DNA of 64,000 nucleotides, from assembly GCA_020853525.1 (NCBI GenBank), contig JADYYS010000028.1:1-64000 (forward strand), in the 5' to 3' direction. Made by a program: the position numbers and the translations under genes. Source of the stretch: Ardenticatenales bacterium. Lineage in GTDB: Bacteria > Chloroflexota > Anaerolineae > Epilineales > Epilineaceae. Below are positions 14,463 through 24,200 of the stretch, one piece after another (position 1 is the first letter of the stretch; each line of letters begins with the position of its first letter). The notes beneath the pieces were generated by a model. It saw only the letters and a list, made by a program, of their open reading frames with translations, had not been told where the DNA came from and searched no databases.

Positions 14463-15547
14463 GTTCCCTCCTCGGGAAGCGAGTGGGCCCGCTCGCGCGC
14501 CCGCGAGGCGCGCGGCTGAGCATGGGTGATGGCACGGGCCGATACCTGCGGCACCGCCCGATTCGTCTCGCGCCAGCTCGGCGCGATGCGCTGCAGCCCG
14601 GTCTGCCGGACGCAGCGCTGCCGCCGGACGACGGGCACGAAGCCTGCAGCCGTTGCCGCCGCGCCGATTGCCGGCTCGCGGTCGCCGACGGCCGTCCAGA
14701 CCGCGCCGCCGGGCCTGAGCCGCCCGGCCTCGGCGAGCGCAAGCGCGAACACGGCACCGACGTCGACGGCTTCCGGCGAACCCGCGACGTTCAGCCAGAC
14801 GGCGTTCCGCCCCACGACCATGCGGACCGCACCGATCAGCCGCCCGCCGCCATCCGTCACAACGCGCCACCGCTCGTGTCGGCGGCCCGCCGACGCCGGC
14901 ACGTCGGTCCAACGCGTCCACGCCGATTCATGTGACCGAGCCGCCTCCGGCTGTCCGGCGACCAACAGGGCATGCAGGGCGGGGCGATCGGCCGCCGCGT
15001 AGAGACGGACGTTCTGCCGCCGGCCGTCGCCGGCGGACGTCGCATCTTCCGAAGCGACACGCATCGAAGTCCCGACGGACGCCTTCGGGACGAGCGGCGC
15101 CGCCACCTGGCACACCGTGTCCGCATCGAATGCTGCGAAACCGGCCTGCTGCAGCACCTGCCCGGCCAGCGCATCGTCGAAGGAGCTGGCCGCGAACAGC
15201 CGGGCGACGCCCGCTTGCCCCAACGCCACGCTCGCATCGCCCAACAGGCGCTGCCACGTGTGCGCTGCGCCGCTGATCGCGTGCAGCCCCGGCGCGATGA
15301 ACGTGACGTCGGCTTCGGGTGAGCGCCCGCGTCGCCGCGCCTGCAGGAACCCGCTCGGCGCGCCGACGGCCGGCCTGTCGGAGACCAGCGTCCACCCGTC
15401 CGCACCCGGCCAGCGCAGCCAGCCAGCAATCGCAGGCACCACCCGCGGCCGGCGGGTGAGAACCGTCGACGCGACATCCAGGGATGTGCCGTGCGCCTGC
15501 TGTTGGATGACCCGCCCCACGTCCCAGAGGTTGAACGTCCGTGTCAC
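14459..15547 (-). CDS. GNAT-like hypothetical protein
   Basis: 362 residues. The overall layout suggests two degenerate acetyltransferase (GNAT) halves, e.g. LFAASSFDDALAGQVLQQAG and the C-terminal AATAAGFVPVVRRQRCVRQT, but I see no clean acetyl-CoA pyrophosphate loop, so catalytic activity is uncertain. The GTG start has no ribosome site: a TATAAT box ends 6 nt before it, predicting a transcript that begins at the start codon. It is the first gene of the operon with the R3H-ATPase and tmk (4-bp overlap with the former). Confidence 0.65.
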   Translation of the reverse strand: MTRTFNLWDVGRVIQQQAHGTSLDVASTVLTRRPRVVPAIAGWLRWPGADGWTLVSDRPAVGAPSGFLQARRRGRSPEADVTFIAPGLHAISGAAHTWQRLLGDASVALGQAGVARLFAASSFDDALAGQVLQQAGFAAFDADTVCQVAAPLVPKASVGTSMRVASEDATSAGDGRRQNVRLYAAADRPALHALLVAGQPEAARSHESAWTRWTDVPASAGRRHERWRVVTDGGGRLIGAVRMVVGRNAVWLNVAGSPEAVDVGAVFALALAEAGRLRPGGAVWTAVGDREPAIGAAATAAGFVPVVRRQRCVRQTGLQRIAPSWRETNRAVPQVSARAITHAQPRASRARERAHSLPEEGT

Positions 15548-15553
15548 GGGGTC

Positions 15554-15583
15554 ATTATAGCCCGCGGCGACGGCGTGTGTCGG
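15554..15583 (-). promoter_or_regulatory. sigma70-type promoter of the GNAT-R3H-tmk operon, predicted leaderless
   Basis: -35 CCGACA (15583-15578), 18-bp spacer, perfect -10 TATAAT (15559-15554). Transcription would start about 7 nt further, at the GTG start codon at 15547. No Shine-Dalgarno sequence fits between, which supports leaderless translation. Confidence 0.65.
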
Positions 15584-15626
15584 TGTTCGCGGGCGTGGAC
15601 CCCGGACGGGTCGGCCGCACCGTTCC

Positions 15627-16019
15627 CTACTTCGACACCGGTCGGTACGGCACCTCGATCGTCGGGCCCGAGACATCGTCATCCGTCGCATCCGTGCCGA
15701 CGACCGGGGCACGTCGCCCGTCCGCATATGGACCTGCCAGGCGGTTGAACGCCTTCAGCGCCAACAGCACCACGAAGAAGTCGTCGACGAGGCCGAACGG
15801 GCCGATGATCGCTTCGGGCAGCACGTCGATCGGCGACAGCAAGTAGAGCGCGGTGAGCACCGGGATCGCCTTCTGCCACGCGGGCACGCGTCCGTCGCGC
15901 AGCAGCCGCCATGCCAGGCGGCCTTGATCGGCGATCTCGGACAGACGGTACGGTCGCACTTCGGCGCCGCCGTCCTTGACACGGCTTGTCGGGTCGCTGC
16001 TGTCCGGGTTGGGGTTCAC
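15627..16019 (-). CDS. DUF1232 (YkvA-like) membrane protein
   Basis: 130 residues. The DUF1232 signature occupies about residues 40-85: IPVLTALYLLSPIDVLPE then GPFGLVDDFFVVLLAL, two hydrophobic segments that probably lie in the membrane. YkvA-type proteins have no established biochemical function. The GTG is preceded by GAGGAGCG and overlaps the stop of the solute-binding protein gene by 4 bp (GTGA), making it the last gene of the vWA/propeller cluster. Confidence 0.8.
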   Translation of the reverse strand: MNPNPDSSDPTSRVKDGGAEVRPYRLSEIADQGRLAWRLLRDGRVPAWQKAIPVLTALYLLSPIDVLPEAIIGPFGLVDDFFVVLLALKAFNRLAGPYADGRRAPVVGTDATDDDVSGPTIEVPYRPVSK

Positions 16020-17902
16020 GGTGCGCTCCTCGATCGGGCGGGTCCGGCCTGCGTGGCGGTCGGCGGGACGGGTGATGGGGACGGCGGCGTGGGGGATGGA
16101 GTGGCCGCCGCCGTGGTGGTCCCGGCCGGCGCCGAACCGTTCGGCGACCCGACCGTCGGCACGGGGGCATTCTCGACGACTGTCGGCGTGGCGGTGGGCG
16201 GCAGGAAGGACTCGAGCGGCGGCGGCGGCGAGGCATCGGCCGCCGGCTCCGTCAGGCTGACGCCGGCGAACGCATCGTAGCCCATCGCGCCGGGCAGATA
16301 GCCCTGCACGCGGCTGCCGACGGCCACGATCGGGCGCGCGTTTGCCAGGAAGATCCGCGGCATGTCGGCGGCGACGAGGGCTGCGGCGCTCTCGTACAGC
16401 GTGCGGCGGCGGTCCGTCCGGGCGGTCGTCCGCTGCGCCTCGAGCAGAAGCTTGAACAGGTCGTCGTTCTCGTAGTGGCCCTCGGTGTTCGTGTTCGCCG
16501 GGCCGAAGTGCCAGTACCACATGCTGTCGGGGTCCGAGGTCTGGGCCTCCCAGCCGATCAGCCAGGCGCGGTACGCCCGGTCGCGGTTGTCGAGGAGCCG
16601 GCGGGCGCTGATCGGGTTCACGCTCGCGTCGATCCCGATGGCCTTCAGCATCCCGACGATCGCCCCGGCCGTGCCGAGCGGGTCCGGCAGGTAGGGCCGT
16701 GGCTGGTCCGGTACCCAGATCCGCAGCGGAAACCCTTCGGCAAGGTCGGCCTCCGCCAGCAGCGCCTTGGCGCGCTCGACGTCCGGCGCCGGCGGCTGGA
16801 GGTTGTCGTCATGCCCGAGGAATCCGGGCGGGAGGAGCTGGTTGCTCGGAAGCGCCTGGCTGCCGAAGTGGGCGCTCGCCAGCGCGGTGCGGTCGATGGT
16901 CAGGTGGATCGCCTCGCGCACGCGCTTGTCGGACAGCGGGCTGGCCGACGTGTCGAGCATCAGCCACGCGCTCGCGCGCGCCGGCCGCGGCACGAGGCGC
17001 AGGCTCGGCGCCGCCAGCGTCCCCGTCGTGGCCATCGTCGGCGTGAAACCGGCGCCCGCGACGACGCCCGCGGCCACGGCATCGGCGCGCCGACCGGCAT
17101 CCGGGATGGCGGCAAAGACGACGTTCGGCGTCTTGGGCGCGCCGCCCCAGTAGCGGGCGTTCGCCTCGAGCCGAACAACGCCGCTGGCCTTGTCCCACGA
17201 CGCCACGCGATACGGCCCGCTGCCGACAGGGAGGTGCTCGCCGTCGGCGCCGTACGCCTCGCCCGCGGCGATAACGGCGCGATCGCTCGCGATGCCGAAC
17301 GCCGGGTTCGCCAGGTGCTGAACGAACGGCGCAAACGGCTGGCGCAGCGTGATCCGCAGCGTGAGCGCATCCAGCGCCTCGACCTTCTCGACGATCCCCT
17401 TGTCGTCGTGCGTGCCGAACAGCGAGAGCCACTGCAGGAATCGCCCCTTGTGCTGCGGGTGGTCCGGCAGCAGCCAGCGATCGAAGTTCCACTTCACGGC
17501 CCGCGAGTCCAGCGGCGTGCCGTCCTGGAACACGACGCCCTTGCGCAACGTGAACGTGTACGTCTTGCCGCTCACGTCGGCGTCCCAGTTCTCGGCCAAG
17601 TCGCCCACGATCTCGAGGCTATCGCCGTTATACCGAAACAGGCCGTCGTTCACCTGATTGGCCACCTGGAGCGCGGCCAGGTCCGTGCCGGCCCGCGCCG
17701 CGTCGAGCGTCGTCGGCGCGGAATCAAGCGCCCAGACCAGCGCCCGCGGATCCGCGGTGGCGGCCGGCGCGGGCGGCGGCGGACCGAGCGGCGTCGGCTG
17801 GCCGGTGCAGGCGGCGAGGGCCGCAGCGCCGGCCAAGCCGATGCCTGAGGCGATGCACCGCATTGGATGCACGAACCGACCCGCCCTGTCCCTCACCGGC
17901 AT
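16016..17902 (-). CDS. family 5 extracellular solute-binding lipoprotein (oligopeptide-type), orphan
   Basis: 628 residues. A lipobox (ALAAC, Cys at residue 32) predicts a lipid-anchored protein; an internal ATG at nt 17863 would give a more typical n-region. The SBP_bac_5 fold is clear: NDGLFRYNGDSLEIVGDLAENWD, TYTFTLRKGVVFQDGTPLDS, VGSGPYRVASWDK, REAIHLTIDRTAL, and a C-terminal GWEAQTSDPDSMWYWHFG. Such proteins usually deliver peptides to ABC permeases, but none lies nearby. A roughly 60-residue Thr/Pro/Ser tail is appended beyond the fold, unusual for this family. It overlaps the vWA gene upstream and the DUF1232 gene downstream. Confidence 0.85.
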   Translation of the reverse strand: MPVRDRAGRFVHPMRCIASGIGLAGAAALAACTGQPTPLGPPPPAPAATADPRALVWALDSAPTTLDAARAGTDLAALQVANQVNDGLFRYNGDSLEIVGDLAENWDADVSGKTYTFTLRKGVVFQDGTPLDSRAVKWNFDRWLLPDHPQHKGRFLQWLSLFGTHDDKGIVEKVEALDALTLRITLRQPFAPFVQHLANPAFGIASDRAVIAAGEAYGADGEHLPVGSGPYRVASWDKASGVVRLEANARYWGGAPKTPNVVFAAIPDAGRRADAVAAGVVAGAGFTPTMATTGTLAAPSLRLVPRPARASAWLMLDTSASPLSDKRVREAIHLTIDRTALASAHFGSQALPSNQLLPPGFLGHDDNLQPPAPDVERAKALLAEADLAEGFPLRIWVPDQPRPYLPDPLGTAGAIVGMLKAIGIDASVNPISARRLLDNRDRAYRAWLIGWEAQTSDPDSMWYWHFGPANTNTEGHYENDDLFKLLLEAQRTTARTDRRRTLYESAAALVAADMPRIFLANARPIVAVGSRVQGYLPGAMGYDAFAGVSLTEPAADASPPPPLESFLPPTATPTVVENAPVPTVGSPNGSAPAGTTTAAATPSPTPPSPSPVPPTATQAGPARSRSAP

Positions 17903-20900
17903 AGCGCCTTGCCCGCGATCGCCGTATAGATCGACCGCAGCGCGGCGCCGTCGCTGGCCGCGAACGTGCGGGCGGACGTGCCGGCGACCGTGCGCAGCAG
18001 GGCGGCGTCGAAGTCCGTACCGAGGCCGATCGTGTAGACCGTGAAGCCGAGGCTGCGCGCGTCCTTGGCGGACTGCAGCACGGCGGCCTCGGTGCCCGGC
18101 GTCGGCCGGCCGTCCGTCAGCAGGACGATGACCGGCACGTTCGCCTTCTTGTGGCGGCTGCTGAGCAGCTCGCGCGTGGACTCCTTGAGCCCAAGGTCGA
18201 TCCGCGTACCGCTGCCGTTCGCGACCGCGTTCAGCGCCAACTCGAGCGCGCCGCGGGCGCCGGTCAACGGTTGGGCGATCCTGGCCGTGCTGTTGAACGA
18301 GACGATGGCCGCCTGGTCCTCGGGCAGCGCCATCTGGCTGAGGAAGGCGCGCACGGCGTCCAGGCTGACCTGCATCTTGTTCAGCCGGCTGCCCGGCCCG
18401 CTCGGCTCGAGCATGCTGTTGGAGGTGTCGATCGCCAGGACGATGTCCGCCCGCTGGGGCCGGCAGACGCTCTTGTAGGCCAGCGGCAGGAACCAGCGGT
18501 CGGTACGGCTGACATTGATCTCCGGGACAGGGAACGTGCCCGTGCCGGACACGCCGGTGACGTCGACGTAGCCGATATCCGCGCGCTCGTTCGTCGGCCG
18601 AAGGCCGATCTGGCTCGGCCGGACGGTGTACGTCAAGCGCATGCCCGAGATCGGCACGTCTGTCAGCTGCCACGTGAGCGTGTGCACCGCCGCATCCCAC
18701 GCCGCCGGCGGCACGGCCGAGCCGACCTCGTAGCGCATGTCCGGCGGCAGGACGTCCGTCACGGTGGCGGTGCGGAACAGCTGCGACACGCTGATCCGGC
18801 GGCCGATGTCGGCGTATACGGCCGCCAGGTCGAGCTCCGAGTTCGCGACGTAGTAGCGGTCCGACGAGCTCGCCATGCGCGTCATCAGGTCGGTGTCGAT
18901 ATCGGCGCCGAGGCCGATCGTGTAGAGGGTGATCCCTTTGGCCTTGATCTGCTCGGCGACGGTCAGCGCCTCGGTGCGGTACGTCGGCCGCCCATCCGTC
19001 ATCAGCACCATGACCTTCGGCACGCCCGGGCGGGCGCCGGCGCCCTCGAGTTCGCTCAGACCGGCTCCGAGGCCGAGGTGGATGCTCGTCTGCCCGGCCG
19101 GCGAGAGCTGGCGGATGCCCTTCACGACGTCGGCGAACTGCAGCGTCATCGGCTGGATGACGTCGGCGACCGTCGAGAACCCGATGAGTGCGATCTGCGC
19201 CGCGCCCGGCGCGAGCTCGCCGAGGAAGGCCAGCGCGCCGTTCTTGGCGCCGACGATCGCCGGCCCGGCCATCGAGCCCGAGCGGTCGATGACGAGCGCG
19301 ACGTCGATCCGGCCGTCGCCTTGCGGGCAATCGCCGTTCGCCAGGAGCGCCACCGTCACCTCTTCACCGACCTTGGCCGTCGGGGGCGCGGCGCGCTTGT
19401 CGAGTGTCACGCTGCACTTGGTGTCGACGGCCTGCGGCACGTTCGTCGGCGGTGCGCCGCCGGGTGCGAAGACGAGGATGCGATCGTGCGTCGGATCGGC
19501 GATGTACACCCGGCCGCCCGGACCGGCCGCCAAGTCGGCCGGCAGCACCGTCCGGTCGCCCGCGACGGGGGCGATCGGACGGAAGGCGGCGACGAGCGCG
19601 CCGGAGGCATCGTGCTTCCAGACCCAGCCGTCGCCCGACAGCGCGTACAGGAAGCCCTCGGCCGCCGCGACGCGCACCGCGCCGCCGGGCACCGTGACGC
19701 CGCGCTGCCGCGCGCCCGCCGCGTTGTACACCCCGACCTCGCGGCCCGTCCGGTCGGCCAGGTAGATCGACGCGCCGTCGATGGCGATGTCGCTGACGAC
19801 GCCGAAGCCGCGCGCCGACGGAATCGGCCACTGCCGCACGACGGCGCCGGCGCCATCGAACGTGAACACCTGCTGCCGGCCGATGTCGACACCGACGGTC
19901 TGCGTTCCGGCGGCGTCGACCGCCGTGAAGGCCATGTCCGGCGCAAGGTTGAGCGACCACCTGGCGACCGCACCGGCACCGAAACAGGCGAGGCGCGTGT
20001 CCGTCAACGCGCACGGCCCGACGTCGGAGCCGCCGGCGACGTCGCTGACGAGCGCGGCGTCCCACTGCGCTTCCGGTGCGCCGGCCGACGACCAGCGTTG
20101 GATCCGGCCTTCGGCCGCCGAGGTCTGGTCGGCCGGGAAGTCGGCCATGAACACGGCGCCGCCGTCGTCGACGGCCACGCGCGACGGGCGGACGAGCTTG
20201 CCGAGCGACGTCGGCTGGGTGCCGAAGGGCAGGAATCCGCCGGCGAGCGCGCCGCGGTCGGCCAGCCGGAGGATGCCGGTGTAGCTGCCGGAGCTGACGG
20301 TCGCAACCAGCCCGCCGGCCGGGCCCGTCGAGAGCCACATCCCGCCGCCGAGCCGGGCGTCGCCGGCGTACTTGCCGTCGGCGGCCCAACTGACGAGCTT
20401 CTGTTCCCCGTCGCTGCCCGGCACGCTCAGGCAGTCCTGGCCCGCGGCGATCATCGTGCCGAAGATCCGACCCTGCGCATCGACGTCGACGTCGGCCAGC
20501 AGCGGACCCTCGATGGCCGCGCGGACGCGCAGGAGCGCGCTCACCTTCTTGTTCGTCCAGATGTAGACGCCGCTGTCGGCCGCCATGAAGACGCGCCCGT
20601 CGGCCCCGACGTCGAGTCCGCACGCCTTCTGGATCGTGATCCCGGTGTCGGACCACGTCTCGAGCAGCGTGCCGGCGGCATCGCGCACATCGATGACGGC
20701 CTGCGGTCCGAACGCGCCCGGGCCGAGCCGTGAGATGTACACCCGGCCGTCCGGTCCCGTCCCGATGCCGGTCATGCCGACCTGGGCGAACGTGCCGACG
20801 ATCGCCCCGGCCCGGGTACGGACCTCGCCGCTGGTGCGGCTGATGACGTACACGCGGCTGGCCGTGACCGCCACGTCGATCGGCTCCTGGCCGGCGGTGA

Positions 20901-21168
20901 CGTCGAAGCTGGCGATCTGCCGACCGGCGGCGTCCAGGTGGTACACCTTGCGCGCCGCGCGGTCGACGGCATAGACGGTGTCGTCGGAGGCGGCATCGAG
21001 GCCGCCCGGCGTCCGGAAGACGATGACGCCCGTCGCCGCACGCGTCGACCACGTGTCGACGAGCTGATACCCGCCCAGTGCGCCCTGTGCGGCCGGTGCG
21101 GCCGACGTCCCGCCGGCGGCGGCGAGCGCCACGGCGACTCCGATGAACCCGGCGACGGCGCGCTTCAT
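17893..21168 (-). CDS. giant secreted NHL beta-propeller protein with two vWA domains (copy C)
   Basis: 1091 residues with a signal peptide (MKRAVAGFIGVAVALAAAGG). Residues about 30-590 form beta-propeller blades (e.g. VDVDAQGRIFGT, VAVDDGGAVFMADFP). vWA domain 1 (about 620-800) has the MIDAS start DRSGS and LMTDGRPTY; an Ig-like DUF11-type linker follows (VLPPDMRYEVGSAVPP ... FPVPEINV); vWA domain 2 (about 905-1090) has DTSNS and LLTDGRP. Intact MIDAS residues predict metal-dependent ligand binding at the cell surface. It ends in CR. It overlaps the solute-binding protein gene by 10 bp. GAGAGGTGAGG precedes the ATG. Confidence 0.85.
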   Translation of the reverse strand: MKRAVAGFIGVAVALAAAGGTSAAPAAQGALGGYQLVDTWSTRAATGVIVFRTPGGLDAASDDTVYAVDRAARKVYHLDAAGRQIASFDVTAGQEPIDVAVTASRVYVISRTSGEVRTRAGAIVGTFAQVGMTGIGTGPDGRVYISRLGPGAFGPQAVIDVRDAAGTLLETWSDTGITIQKACGLDVGADGRVFMAADSGVYIWTNKKVSALLRVRAAIEGPLLADVDVDAQGRIFGTMIAAGQDCLSVPGSDGEQKLVSWAADGKYAGDARLGGGMWLSTGPAGGLVATVSSGSYTGILRLADRGALAGGFLPFGTQPTSLGKLVRPSRVAVDDGGAVFMADFPADQTSAAEGRIQRWSSAGAPEAQWDAALVSDVAGGSDVGPCALTDTRLACFGAGAVARWSLNLAPDMAFTAVDAAGTQTVGVDIGRQQVFTFDGAGAVVRQWPIPSARGFGVVSDIAIDGASIYLADRTGREVGVYNAAGARQRGVTVPGGAVRVAAAEGFLYALSGDGWVWKHDASGALVAAFRPIAPVAGDRTVLPADLAAGPGGRVYIADPTHDRILVFAPGGAPPTNVPQAVDTKCSVTLDKRAAPPTAKVGEEVTVALLANGDCPQGDGRIDVALVIDRSGSMAGPAIVGAKNGALAFLGELAPGAAQIALIGFSTVADVIQPMTLQFADVVKGIRQLSPAGQTSIHLGLGAGLSELEGAGARPGVPKVMVLMTDGRPTYRTEALTVAEQIKAKGITLYTIGLGADIDTDLMTRMASSSDRYYVANSELDLAAVYADIGRRISVSQLFRTATVTDVLPPDMRYEVGSAVPPAAWDAAVHTLTWQLTDVPISGMRLTYTVRPSQIGLRPTNERADIGYVDVTGVSGTGTFPVPEINVSRTDRWFLPLAYKSVCRPQRADIVLAIDTSNSMLEPSGPGSRLNKMQVSLDAVRAFLSQMALPEDQAAIVSFNSTARIAQPLTGARGALELALNAVANGSGTRIDLGLKESTRELLSSRHKKANVPVIVLLTDGRPTPGTEAAVLQSAKDARSLGFTVYTIGLGTDFDAALLRTVAGTSARTFAASDGAALRSIYTAIAGKALCR

Positions 21169-21280
21169 GCCTCACCTCTCCACCATGATGGCTCGTGCCG
21201 AACGCCGGTCGGCGCCCGCATTTCGGAAACCTCTGAACACCGGGCGCCGGTCCGGCGGGCCGCCCGACCGAGCGTCCCGA

Positions 21281-24200
21281 TCACCGGCCGCACGGGATCG
21301 CCCGCGCGATGGCGCGGTAGATATCGGCCAGCACGGCCTCGTTCGGCGCCCGGAACGCCCGCCCGGCGACACCGGCCACCTCGGCGAGAAGTGCCTGGTC
21401 GGCGTCGGGACCGAGGCCGATCGTGTAGATCAGGATGCCGCTGGCCCGCGCGCCGGCGGCCGCGGCGCGGACGGCCTCGGGCGTCGTGCCGGACGGCTGG
21501 CCGTCCGTGAGGAGGACGATGGCTTGCAGGCGGTTCGTCACCCGCTCGCCGAGCGCGGCGGCCGCGGCCTCGATGCCGAGGTCGATGCGCGTCCCGGCGC
21601 CGGTCGGCAGCGTGTCGAGGGCACGGGCCAGCACGCCGATGTCGCTGCTCGGACCGCTGACCGTCGTGGCCGCACCGTTGAACGCGACGACGGCGACGCG
21701 GTCGCCCGGCAGCTTCAGGTTCGACAGGAACACCTTGGCAGCGTACACGGCCGCGTCGAGCTTCGTGCCCGTGCCGCCGCCCGCGGGTTCCTGCATGCTG
21801 TTCGAGGTATCGATGACGAGCGCGATGTCGAGGCGGATCTCGGGGCAGTGCTCCTTGTAGGCCACCGGCAGGAATGCGAACCAGCGCTCGGCGACCCGGA
21901 CCGAGACCTCGGGTACCGGGAACACGACGCTGCCCGGCACGCCGACGCCGTCCACGTAGTCCGCGGAGGCCGAGACGTTCGTCGGATGGCGGCCGACGGC
22001 CTGCGGGCGAAGCTTGTAGCGCAGCCGCAGCCCGGCCGGTGACGCCGGGCCGACGGTCCAGCCGAGCGTGCGCGTCGCGGAATCCCATCGGGCCGGCGGG
22101 ACGGCCGATCCGCCGATGTAGGCCATGTTTGCCGGCACGACATCCGTGACGACGGCCGACTGCAGCAGCGACGACGCGCCGACGCGCCGCGAGATCCGGT
22201 CGTAGATCCCGACGAGGTCGTACTCGGTCGGCGCCTCGAAGTAGAAGTTGGGGGCGGTGGCCACGAGCCGCATGAAGCCACCGTCGACATCGAGGCCGAG
22301 GCCGATCGAGTAGACGTCGCGGCCCATCGCGCGGAACTGGTCGGCCAGGCCGAGCACGCCGCCCGCGGAGTCCGTCGGGCGGCCGTCGGACAACAGGACG
22401 ATCACCTGTCGGGCGCCGCGCCGGGCGCGCGGGCTGTCGAGCTCCTCGCCGGCCATCTGCATCGCCTGTGCCATGTTCGTGCCGGCGTCGTCGCCCAGCT
22501 CGGGGATCGCGCGGATCAGGGCGCGCGGGTTGCCCGTCAGCGGCTGGACGAGGTTCACCTCGGTCGAGAAGCTGATCAGCCCCACCTGATGGATTCCGTA
22601 GTCCAGCTGGCCGACGAACTCGAGGACCGCGGTCCGCGCGGCGCCCATCTTCGTGCCGCTCATCGAGCCGCTCGTGTCCACCAGGAGGACGATGTCGGCC
22701 GGGTTGTCCAACAGCGGGCACTCGCCGTCGATCGAGAGCGTGATCTCGGTCGTGTCGCCGAGGATGAGGTCCGTCGGCGCGGCGGTCTTGTCCCGCGCCA
22801 GCTGGCACTGCGGCTGGAAGTCCGGCGGCGTGGCCGGTTTGCCGCCCATCTCCGGGCCGTACACGCCGACGCGCCCGTCATCGAACGTCACGAAAGCGCG
22901 GTCGGCGGCGCCGGCGCTGACGTCCGTCGCACCGCGCGGCGTCGAGGCCTGCCAGAGCGCGCGCGGCGTGCCGTCGGGCGCCAGCTTCCAGACCCAGCCT
23001 TCGTCGATCAGGATGAACACGGCGCCGTCCGGGCCGACGTCGATCCTGCGGGCGCGACCGGGCACGGTGAAGCTGCCGATGAGCCGGCCGTCCGTGCGTG
23101 CCAGCATGTCCACCCGGCGCGCGGTGCGGTTGAGGGCGTACACGCGGTCGCCGGCGAGCGCGATGTCGCCGATCGACACGAAGCCGTCCGGCGGGCTGAG
23201 CGCAAAGTCGCTGCGCGGGTTGCCCGAAAAGTCGAGGATCCAAATGTGCTGGTCGCCCGTGTCGAGCACGGCGACGTCGTTGCCGTGGGCATCGGCGGCG
23301 GTCAGCCAACCGTACGGGACGGCGACATCCGGCCCGGTGGCGGGCGACTGCCACTGCCAGAGCGCGGTGCCGTCGCGGTCACGGAACATCAGCGTGCGCC
23401 CATCGAGGGTGTACACGCTGCCGCGGAGGCCGGCGGCGACGTCCTGCAGCGCGCTGGCCGTGAACTGGGCCTTCGTCGCGCCGGCCGCCGAGAAGTTCTG
23501 GACGCGCGGCCAGGCGTCGACGACCCAGACCTCGCCGTCGGCATTGCCGCTGATCCGGCGGGGCTGGCTCAGCTCGCCGAGCGCCGCGAACGGTCCCCCC
23601 CAGGCGTCCGACTTGGGCTCGATGTCCCGACGATCCGGGAAGTGGCGGACGCCCGTGAAGCCGAGCCGATGGTCCTGCACCGCCTGCACGAGGCCCGAGC
23701 CCGGCCCAACGGCCAGCCCGCGCCCGCCGGGCGAGCGGAACTCGACGGACGGCGCGGCGTCCGCGCCGCGGTAGCGGACGATGCCGAGCTCGGTCAGGAT
23801 GTACCGCTCCGCCGACGACTGCGTGCGGTCGACCGCGACGTCGATCGGCGGCAGGTCGACACCCTGGAACGTCGAGGCCGTCGTGGCCAGCAGCGTGCCG
23901 TCCGGATCGAAGGCCTTGACGGTGTAGCCGCCGATGCCGCCGCCGCCCGTGGCGACGTCCGCCACGTAGATCCGTTCGTCGCCGCCGGCCGCGACACCGC
24001 GCGGCGCGCCGAGCCGGTCCGCACCCCAGCGGTCGACGATGATGCCGGCCGTGTCGAGGACGACGATCTCATGGGGCGTCGCCAGCGAGACATACAGCCG
24101 GCCCTCCCACTCGGCGATGCCCATCGGCGTGCCGGGCACACTCCAGGTGGCCTTCAGGGCGCCGCCGTTGTCGAGCAGATGGATCTGATCGAGGTCCGGC

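Noticed and set aside
16016-19330. Single 1104-residue frame linking part of the vWA gene region to the solute-binding protein
   Set aside because: The part above 17902 is the shifted frame of the vWA gene; only the part with the lipobox and SBP fold is real.
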